Shown: one piece after another, positions 55,641-64,000 of the stretch | Position numbering within the stretch: the stretch's first letter is position 1 | Layout: every line of letters starts with the position of its first letter | The notes under the pieces: model-generated | Seen by the model: only the letters and a program-made list of their open reading frames with translations | The model's database searches: none | What the model was told of the DNA's origin: nothing | Position numbers and translations under genes: made by a program | Assembly: GCA_028753945.1 (NCBI GenBank) | Contig: JAPNXP010000002.1 | Span: 4,092,001 to 4,156,000 of the forward strand | DNA length: 64,000 nt | Source of the DNA: Hexactinellida sp. DTS-2022 | Lineage: Eukaryota; Porifera; Hexactinellida | Direction: 5' to 3'

Positions 55641-57853
55641 ATGAGAAAGCAATTTATAAAATAGGGTAGCTATCGATGATCGTTTTGGAGTACACTTGTA
55701 ATTAATTTGTATAACGTCTCAAGTTCTGCACCCAATTAAAACCTAAACGAAGGGTTAAATAATTAATTTAATTTAACCCTTCGTTGCACATGAAAATGAA
55801 AGTTAATTCACTTTCAATGGAAAGCTAAACGTGAATATGGGATTTTTATATTTATACCTTTACCCCAAGTGTGGATTAGGGTTTTAATTAATTAATCATC
55901 GTAAATAGAGTAAATTTCTCTACTGTATTTCAGAAACGGCCTAAAGATTTTTTTATCTGGCCAAATATTTATAATGTGCCTGGCTATTGGGAGCTAAAAA
56001 AATTGGTTCAGCATGACCAGACTGGCCGATCGTGATATCAAGGTTTAACTGAATACTGCCGAAAGCTTTTTCAAGAATATCTAATTCACTACAATTCTTT
56101 TGAATATAAAGAATGAACTTTTATATTCAAAAGACATCAAGACAATCTTATTTTGTCAACCTAAAAAAACTTTTGAAATATTTTATTCAATATTTTGGCC
56201 AAAAAATGGTGACAAACAATTTTTCTTTGAAACGAAATATGCTAAGAATATAGGAAGTTAGTCTTAATTTGCAAACTACATCATGTGGAGCCATAATATT
56301 CCATTATGGAAAACATATTTCAAACGATTCGGACGCATACTACTGGAGCTACATCAATATATTCAAACTACTAAGTTTGTTTTTTTGAACCATGGATGAC
56401 GAAAAAATGTAAGAAAATTGCTTATATCTCCTACAACTCAATTAAAACACGAGTAAAACATTCTAAAATGGGACTATACATTAAATTCCATAAATAACAC
56501 AGTTTGCACAGCCAAAGTTTAGATTTTAATATTTTTAATTGAGGTTGGCATCAAGTGGCAGATGTCACTTTTATGCTATGCCATCATCATCAAATTTCTG
56601 AAAAACATTTTTATGTTTGAAATCGATAGAGAATTTTAAAACATGTTTCAATCGGAAATATTTTGAAATTTGAAGGATATTTACTTCGTTTTTTGGCACT
56701 GCCACACTGTGTGGCGATTAGGCAGTCTACGGTTAACATTGAAATATCGGGGTTACAATAATATCGAAAAATTTGATACCATAAATTTCAGAAAAATTAT
56801 CACGATCCTTTTATTAAATCTCAGTAAACATAGGAATTTCCCAATATTTCGATATTTTAAAAATGTAGAGATATCGGCCATTTTTGCAAAAAATCGTATG
56901 GATTTCTGAGTTATATTTCGATATTTGTAGAACCTGGCTTGCTGATATTTTTCTATGATAATTCTTATATAGAGCTGAACTTTGTAGAGTTCAGATTTTT
57001 CCCCCAGGCTTACTTTCTAAAGGTCAATTTCAAAGCTTTGGGAAAAACTGACCTTTCTCAGTGCCTGAATACACATACTGAAAAACTAAACTCTACTTGA
57101 GCTGAGCTCTATATAACTAATTTCTTATACTATTAGTGCTCACTATTTTCTGCTTGTCTTTTGCGTATATCTATTCCCAATAAGCTACAATCATCCCAGT
57201 AGATGTAGATTTAAAAGAGTTTCATTGGCCAAATAAGATGGCCAATTTTCTCTGATCTAAAATTAATATAATACAAAGACTCTCAAAAATTGTAAATAAA
57301 TATTAATTTAATGAGTTTCCGAAGTTTAGCTAATGAATTACAAATGGATTACTAGTCATATTCTAAGTGAACAAAGCTAATCATTATGTTGATTTGCAAA
57401 TAACAGAAATATAGGTTCATAGTGTTGATATTTATTTTCAAGATAGATATTCGACGAGCTTGAAATGTTTTTTCCTCTTTTGGGATTGAAACCCATAAAG
57501 GAAATTTTCGGCCAATCTTCTCCATTCAGGAATAGAACATTATTTGTCAGCCAGTTTGCGGCACAAAATAACTCTACATCCCCTCACCAAACAGATTGTT
57601 TTGATAAATTACTTTTAGGAATGTATTCATCAACCTTTTGATTATTCTTTACCATGACTACTTTTCGCAGAGAGATGACGTACTCATAGACATCAACAAT
57701 TTTCTTCGAACTTCTTCATGCTTATTTTCGTCTACTGATACCCACCTGCTAAGAGACCTGAATAAACAGTTCCCATCTGGAATAATAGAAACTTTTTCCT
57801 TTACCATTCAATTCTCTATAGGAAATTTTGGATTCATGGAATATTTTAAAGGT
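55641..57853. other. AT-rich spacer with palindromes
   Basis: 55747-55785 is a palindrome with a 15-bp stem, aacgaagggttaaat. About 56955-57125 is a foldback (atatagagctgaactttgtagag against ctctact...gagctctatat). A family D end, ggcagtctacggttaa, lies at 56721-56736. The 57638-57886 plus frame has no recognised motif. Confidence 0.45.
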
Positions 57854-57861
57854 GTATGTAT

Positions 57862-58564
57862 TAGAGCACTGCGCGGGGCGGGTTAATAAATGCGGGTTGC
57901 GGAACCCGCAACCCGCGGGTTTTTGCGGGTCAAAGAATCAGAATATTTTCGGGGCGGGTCGGGTGCGGGTCACGGAATCGTAATGCGGGGCGGGTGCGGG
58001 TCAGAGATTCTTACTGCGGGTTGATGCGGGTCAGCGCAGGTTTGCGCAAGCGTTCTCGCTAAGGATTATTTGGGGGTGCAGTATCCTCTAATTGTAACAA
58101 TGTACCCCTCTATAGTTCCTAAACAAAATTACTGATCAATATAATTTTAAGATTGCAGAAGTCTTGCGATGGAACGAATTGTACGGTGAATTATTTCGTA
58201 TTCCCGAATAATAAACACGTAATTCTATGTTCAAATTTCCGCCCAAAACAAATTGCCGTCTTCTTTATTCCTTAATGATGTAAATTTTTTTGTGCCCGCA
58301 TTGTGCGCCGAGTGTTTACACCCTATTATATAATCCTAGCGATAATACTGGTCAACGAGTTTTGGTGCGGGTTGGTGCGGGTTGGTGCGGGTTGGTGCGG
58401 ATTGGTGCGGGTTGGTGCGGGTTGAGCACGTGTTAATGTATGTTAGTTGCGGATTGGTGCGGGTCCATTTGTTTATATTGTCGGATTTGCGGGGCGGGTG
58501 CGGGTCAATTACTAATAGATGCGGGGCGGGTGCGGGTCCCGCATATGACCCGCGCAGAGCTCTA
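57862..58564. mobile_element. GC-rich hAT-type element, duplication GTATGTAT
   Basis: GTATGTAT on both sides (57854-57861 and 58565-58572). Ends are TAGAGCACTGCGCGG and CCGCGCAGAGCTCTA. Inside both ends are dense gcgggtgcgggt repeats; the middle is ordinary AT-rich sequence. Non-coding. Confidence 0.85.
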
Positions 58565-58572
58565 GTATGTAT

Positions 58573-59065
58573 CCCACACAAATTCAAAATTTCCTGACAT
58601 TTATTCCTTCTCCATTCAACATTAACAGTCACAAAATCGGATATTGATTAGTTACTTCTGTTTGCGAATCCTAATGAGTTCTTCGATTCAGTATAATGAT
58701 CAATTAATTTCAAAGGAAGAGAAACAATCAAATGATCATTTGCCAATTTGGAATATTTGGCCGGCTTTTCACAATTTGAATCGTTTGAGATTTCCTCCTT
58801 CTGATCGAATTGCTCGCTTTAATGTTTGCTTTCCGCCAGGGCGCCGCCGCTGAGTGGACACCAGATGAATAAACCTGAACCCAGGTGGGCACACCTTTTT
58901 AGAAAAAAAACGCAGGGATCATAGTTGCCGTCGAGACTCGAGAATCCACATATTCTCCCAGTAAAGTAAAAAACTAATCCTTATTTGCCCAAAACTCCAA
59001 GAATCGCAAGCCGTTCGCATTTCAAACTAGTGGAAATTTGCAATGATGTCACATGTGTCCTACTC
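58573..59065. other. Region with a short unassigned frame
   Basis: 58644-58853 (69 codons, plus) is open but has no motif I recognise. The word cagggcgccgccgctgagtgg near 58838 resembles a hAT-type GC end without a partner. Confidence 0.3.
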
Positions 59066-60020
59066 CTACAGTTCCATTATACGGGCTTTAGCCTTGAACA
59101 TATCCACAAACGCCTCCATGTTGAGGGCAGGGGTCATTTCTCTATTCAGTGAGAGGATCCCGAGGTCACCCAGCATGCCGTCCTCCATGGTAGATCTGAG
59201 ATAGGTCTTGATCAAGTATAGGCCGAAAAACGACCTCTCGTTTGTGGCAGATGTGACAGTTAGAATTTCATTAATGCTGCATGCCTTTTAGAGCTGGGGG
59301 TACGCCTCACTAATAGATTCTCTATCCAATAAATTGTCACTGGATGGGAACATGCTTGACATGGACGTGAGGATGCTGTTGGATTCGTCAGAGAACCGAT
59401 GGTTGAGTTCGTTCAGCATCTTCTCCACCAATGGGTCGAAGAGTTTGTCTTTGTAGTCCTGCCTCGTCCAAACCCTGTTGTTCTCGGCATTTTCTCGGCA
59501 TCTGCGACGGCGGCGTTCAAAGGGAGCAGGAATGTTGAGGCTACCAGTAAGAGTGGAGCCCCGAGTACACACACTCTCATAGAGGTCTGTATACTGTACG
59601 TCTGCTTTGAGCACTTGGACGATCTGTACGGCTCGCGACATCTATGTCATTCTTCTGCAGGAAGTAGCTCGCCATCGCCGTCTTGTGGACCAGGTTAGCC
59701 AACAGGGCAAGGCACACCACGAAGTCCGTGTCCACGAAGTTGAAGATCGCAGAGGTTTGCTTTCTTCAATACGCGCTCACCGTGTCATCGACGAAGAACT
59801 CCGCAGTGCAGATGATGGCAGCTGCTCGCCACTGGCACGACCACCTGGTTCGGCTCAGGCTTTTGAGTTCCTTGTTATACAGGGCTTGACCGCGGCGTCA
59901 GCATTGTCACGATATACCTCTTTCTGCACCTCGATGAACTTGTCGTGTGGGATGGTTGAGGAAAAGAACTTTTCAACGTTCGAAGATGGTCTAAGTGCTT
60001 GGCTGTCTCAGAGCATCCCG
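59066..60020 (-). pseudogene. hAT transposase, C-terminal half, frameshifted
   Basis: Minus-strand pieces in changing frames: SSTIPHDKFIEVQKEVYRD near 59960; LKSLSRTRWSCQWRAAAIIC near 59835; then VASYFLQKNDIDVA-like and VQIVQVLKADVQYTDLYES; ERRRRRCRENAENNR; finally TSATNERSFFGLYLIKTYLR, STMEDGMLGDLGILSLN and EAFVDMFKAKARIMEL, the hAT C-terminal dimerisation block. It resembles the ZMYM1/DUF4371 group of hAT-derived proteins. Several stops and frame changes make it a pseudogene. Confidence 0.8.
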
Positions 60021-60135
60021 CAGCCCGCCCCGCGGCCCGCCATTTAAGTTAAACTGACCCGCAGCCCGCATGGCCCGCAGCCCCATATGAAAATAGGCCC
60101 GCGGCCCGCCCCGCAACCCGTAACCGGCCCGAAAA
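60005..60135. repeat. CCCGC-rich repeat
   Basis: Repeated gcagcccgc and ggcccgccccgc words overlap the upstream edge of the hAT pseudogene, similar in kind to the subterminal repeats of the 57862-58564 element. 60136-60685 is AT-rich and shows no gene. Confidence 0.6.
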
Positions 60136-60689
60136 TAATCAAGTACCTTGTGAATTCCCTTAAGGAGATAGAGGCTCAGATTAATAAAAAATTATTAATT
60201 AATGTAAAATTGTTCAAGCATTACAACTATACCTTGATAGACTATCCATCCAATTCCGAAATATAAATTTGATTTGGACATTTCTTTGACCTTTTTGACG
60301 TCACTAAAGGTCAAAATCACCGTCATTTTATAAAAATACATTCCGTAAGAATTTCCGGGGAGTGACCTTGTTTATGTGGAGATTATCTCAAAAAGTATGA
60401 GTCGGAGAAAAGAATGATCCTAATCAGTTTAGCTACCAGATCCGGCGTGTCGATTTTAAATGTTATAGAGTTAATAATTAATCAGAGGCAAATATTGGTA
60501 AATTTGGGCAATGATTTGACATAATGTTGATCTTCTCCATGATGTCACCAGATGAAAACAGCTCTGATCTGTTCGTCATTGGAAAAGACCGGATTGTTTC
60601 AAGAAACTCCTGTTTCGCCATTATATGCATACTTTACTGATTGTTAGTTTGTATACTTTATACCTTTTATAATTTTTGCAATATTAGTA

Positions 60690-60949
60690 CCGTATTTACT
60701 CGAATAGTAGCCTAGGCGATTATGGTTTTTTATTTCAGTTTTGGACCAATTACCTTGAGCAATTTTCTAGAATATCACATCATATTACAATTTATTTATG
60801 ATAATCGGTTGATAATCGTATTGTGAGTTATATTAGATATAAATGTTTACTCCGGGTAGCAGTAATAAAATTTTATTTGCTACTTTAGGTGGGCGATTAT
60901 TGGAGGTAGGCGATTATTCGAATAGAGGCTACTATTCGTATAAATACGG
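60690..60949. mobile_element. TA MITE with CCGTATTTACTCGAATAG ends
   Basis: 260 bp, imperfect inverted ends CCGTATTTACTCGAATAGTAG and CTACTATTCGTATAAATACGG, TA on both sides. Two gcgattat(t) words repeat near each end. Tc1/mariner-like, non-coding. Confidence 0.75.
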
Positions 60950-61104
60950 TATGTGTACTCTGTTTTGCCTATTATAAACTGTTTAAGCTGATAAAATTAG
61001 ATCCCTCCCGCAAAGTTTCTTGATGAGATGTAATGTTATTGCTGATTAAAGTGTTTTTTTTGTGCACCCATAGTCAAGAAAAACTCCAATAAACACAATG
61101 ATAC

Positions 61105-61202
61105 TGTGTATTCGCGAACACACAAAGTTTGAAACTGTGTGTTCGTGAACACACAGCAAATATTGTGTGTTCATGAATACACATGTGTGTTCGTGAACAC
61201 AA
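61105..61202. repeat. Cluster of palindromes, TGTGTTCGTGAACACA type
   Basis: Five or so half to full palindromes: gtgtattcgcgaacacac, gtgtgttcgtgaacacac, gtgtgttcatgaatacac, gtgtgttcgtgaacac. Spacing about 25-30 bp. Could be satellite-like or a set of protein-binding sites; neither is shown. Confidence 0.7.
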
Positions 61203-61519
61203 ATAATTATAAATTGTTTGTTAGTTGAATTTTCTCTGAATATTTTGAAATTACTGTTAGCCTAGGCCCTAGGTAATTGGTTAACGGTATTCCCCGGAAA
61301 ATGGTTTGTCGATTATGTAAGAAGAAAAAATTTATCCCGACTCTTTTACATCGATATTTTCAGAGATATGACCTATTTGTGTATCAGTCGATTGGATTTC
61401 ACCGTTTCCATCGATTGTCCGTGGTTCATTCTCCAATATTCGAAAGACTGGAGTCAACAAAACTTTTTCCATGTTTTGTCAGACAAAGATAAACAACAAT
61501 TGATCAAAGAAAATTGTTA

Positions 61520-62160
61520 AAAGGTGAAAATTTGAAACTTCATGGCCTATAATCCCAATCGAGGTACGTTTTCTTGTCCATTTTTTTTCTCAAACACCCG
61601 TTGTGCTTGAGTCAAAATCGACGTCTCAAAATACTCGCAATACCATACTTCCTATGCGTCAACAATACATTTCGTGACCTCCCTAACACGCACCGTTTTC
61701 AAAAAGATCCAAATATGGGCATGTAATGTACCCATTTTTGATTACGCAGCAAATTTCCTATCTCCTAGAGTATATACGCTAGTGCTCAGGTCTAACCATT
61801 TAATCACATCAATATCCCATTATTTACTCATTGGAAGAACAAATGAGACCATTATCCAAATGGCAACAATTCAAAAAATTCGCATGAACATATATGGTGG
61901 TATCATTTCAGTGATGTTAGCAAAATTGAAAATAAAAAAGTTGCTAGAGCTTAGCTCTAACTTTCTAGTAATATCAATGATCCATTTTAACCAATACCCG
62001 AAAACTAATGTGGATAAAATCCCTAAAGTTTCGGAATTAATTATAAAAATAAACTTTGAAAGCTTCAATCTCAGAATATTGTATTTGACCAACCTGACAA
62101 AACGGGGTTGATCTGAGGGGTCACAATTGTGTCGCAAAAGGTTTTAAATTTGCACTGTAC
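61520..62160. repeat. Dispersed repeat related to the family B interior
   Basis: Words such as caatacatttcgtgacc, aaatatgggcatgtaatgtacccatttttgat and tagagcttagctctaa parallel 24480-24640 (aatacattttatgaccc, tatatgggcataaaatgtgcccatttttgat, tctagagcttagcac). Probably a diverged relative of the family B element. Overlapping frames are not supported as genes. Confidence 0.5.
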
Positions 62161-62289
62161 ATTACCAATAGATATCTATCCCTCGTACCTGAGGCAATTT
62201 TTAAATTTCTCAAAACGTCCCTCAGGGTGAATGAGTATGGTTTGTTCTGGACAATAATTGATCAATAATCAGCGAAAAATTCCTTTGGA

Positions 62290-62487
62290 TTTATAGGACA
62301 GAATTACTGTTTGGCATACAATATTTTCGGTTAATCGCTTTCTCCGATTAATCTGGTCAAAGTTTCGCTGGATTTATAGTATAGAATTACAGTTTGGCTT
62401 ACAATCTTTGAGGTTAATCGGTTTCTCCGATTATTCGGGTCAAAACAACCTGGTTCTGAGGTGGCTCTATTAAGCGGAGTCAACTGT
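62290..62487. mobile_element. pogo/Tigger-like MITE, one end
   Basis: The right end is the complement of CAGTTGACTCCGCTTAATAG followed by TA. Internal ggttaatcggtttctccgatta words match 16331-16516. The left end is missing. Confidence 0.6.
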
Positions 62488-63894
62488 AATAATGAAAACG
62501 TGGAGAATACACCATCCAAGCAATATAGTAACAATTTCCATCACCATTTCAGCCTGTTACTGATCTCATAAATGGTCGTTAACAATCATAATTTACGAAT
62601 TACAGTCTTAGTAATGTGTATATTTGCAATCAAAATTCTTTTGTAACCCTTTTTAGAAATTAGTTAGTAAATAAATAAAACTAATTCTATTAGCAAATGG
62701 AATTTATTCCACTACAATTTTCACAAGTTAATTTTTGCTATTCCTTTATAAATTGGTTATTCATGTGGTTAACACTCAATTATATTGAGAATAGACCTTG
62801 ACAAAACAGGTGAGAAAGAATTACAAAGGAAGTAAGAATCTCATTGTAGTAAGAATATCATAGCAATTTGTCATCCATGGTCCTTGCATTCAAAGTAGTA
62901 ATAATCTCATGGTAGTAAGAATCTCATACAACAGTTCTAACTTCGGGATACTAACAACTGCTGATTTTAGACGGTTTTAACATGATTATAATTATATAAC
63001 AGATATATTTATACAGCGATAAATTAATGATGCCAAGTGGTTTAGCGAAGTTTGTCCGAATCTTGGTAAAATTTGGGACATTTTGAATTTTTCTGACAAG
63101 AAAAACCATATAATTTTAAGTATGGTGGCCCACTTTAGTATGGTGGCCCAGTTTTGAATTTTTATTTAATATTTTATTTTGTTTTCCCCTTGTCGCCTCT
63201 CCAGCCTGACCTTATGTGCTAGAGGTCTGAGAAATTCAGGATAGGGGTAGGTTGTTGATTAATGTGCATCTCGTGGCACGATTTTTCAATTTCTACTTGG
63301 GTAACTTTTTAACGGGACATTCTGCTTTTTTTGTCTTATAGGAAAACAAAAGAAATAACAATTTTTTTTCAAATCTATAGCTTCAGAAAAGAGATTTGCA
63401 GCTAATGGTTCTTCACGATTTTATAAATTTGTCTTCATTTTCAAAGTCGCCACAATTCACCCTTAACTTTCTAAAATCGTTAATTCATTAATATTCAATT
63501 ATGCATTCATTTTGCGGTTTCGATGAAGATCTACTATTTATGATTAATTCAATTAGTTTCAGTGTTATTAGTCTTTAAGTTTGTTGCTGATATCATAGTT
63601 ACAATAAAGAATTATAGTATATATGAATAATTAATTTACATTCAACAGCTATTACTATACATTCGATTTCTGATATCATTGTTACAATAAAGTATTATAT
63701 TGTATGAATAATTCAATTTCATTCAATACCTGCTAGTCTGCTACTATATAAATTGATTTATTTGTTGTATTGAAGTTTTCTCCCATATGAAAATTCAATT
63801 TCACTCAACAGTTATTCAATTCCAGAACGATTTCTGACATTCAAACAATGGATTAATGAAATGGAATATCTATTAAATGACTATTCGTCTGTGT
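62488..63894. other. AT-rich spacer, nothing recognised
   Basis: A short direct repeat of agtaagaatctcat lies at 62830-62930, and gatatca.agttacaataaag occurs twice near 63590 and 63675. No gene or paired element ends. Confidence 0.4.
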
Positions 63895-64000
63895 CAGGGT
63901 ATTTTATAAGCCCATTTTTTTATTCCTGGGCCATTTCTTTATTCCTATTTTCATTTTACTTCCTTGAGTAGTGTGTTTTTATTTTTAGTTATCCATTTTA
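63895..64000. mobile_element. hAT-type MITE, truncated by the window end
   Basis: CAGGGTATTTTATAAGCCCATTTTTTTATTCC matches the left end of the 2318-2509 MITE and continues in the same T-rich style to the window edge. Confidence 0.75.

Overview
The window reads as a transposon-dense, gene-poor stretch of a metazoan genome, most likely an aquatic invertebrate; the phylum cannot be told from the sequence. The base composition is AT-rich. Two short GT-AG introns (63 and 59 bp) can be read, and there are no operons, bacterial promoters or CRISPR arrays. Almost every protein-like segment is a transposase or a piece of one, usually broken by stops, frameshifts or younger insertions. The only host-gene trace is a rearranged SRP54-like fragment near 14.1 kb.

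Layout. 0-1.1 kb: end of an unclassified transposase pseudogene. 1.53-5.26 kb: a complete but dead P-like element with TIRs of about 60 bp and a 7-bp target duplication, itself holding a hAT-type MITE. 5.3-19.7 kb: minisatellites, TTAA-site elements, a satellite array of about 115 bp units, pogo/Tigger-like TA MITEs, hAT elements with 8-bp duplications, foldbacks, and a Tc1/mariner-like foldback carrying three insertions. 19.8-20.9 kb: an internally deleted RAG1-like transposase copy. 22.64-28.08 kb: a whole Transib/RAG1-like transposon. 28-31.9 kb: hairpin-rich repeats, a tRNA-like remnant and minisatellites. 32.0-39.8 kb: a decayed Helitron on the minus strand (STPR-like repeats, Rep HUH, Pif1 helicase, OTU protease). 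41.8-43.5 kb: a second copy of the 15.2-kb hAT element. 43.9-46.6 kb: a Mutator-like transposase pseudogene ending in a PHD finger. 48.69-51.93 kb: a Ginger-type transposon with long TIRs, an integrase core and a 2A-like motif. 52-64 kb: MITEs, satellites, a hAT transposase pseudogene and a truncated hAT MITE at the window edge.

The centrepiece is the 22.64-28.08 kb element. It ends in CACAGTG, identical to the consensus RAG heptamer, is flanked by a perfect 5-bp duplication (TTCAC), and encodes a transposase with the RAG1 zinc-ligand pattern (C-x2-C and HxxxxH) and a RAG1-like C-terminal acidic/basic block. Its reading frame is cut by two elements inserted at TTAA. Removing each with one TTAA copy gives a 711-codon frame with no stop or frameshift, so the gene was intact until those insertions. 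One insertion is placed so that an ordinary GT-AG splice would also restore the frame. The two ends share a second block displaced by exactly 10 bp, about one helical turn. No RAG2-like gene is seen. Family assignments rest on motif recognition by eye; no database search or alignment was run.
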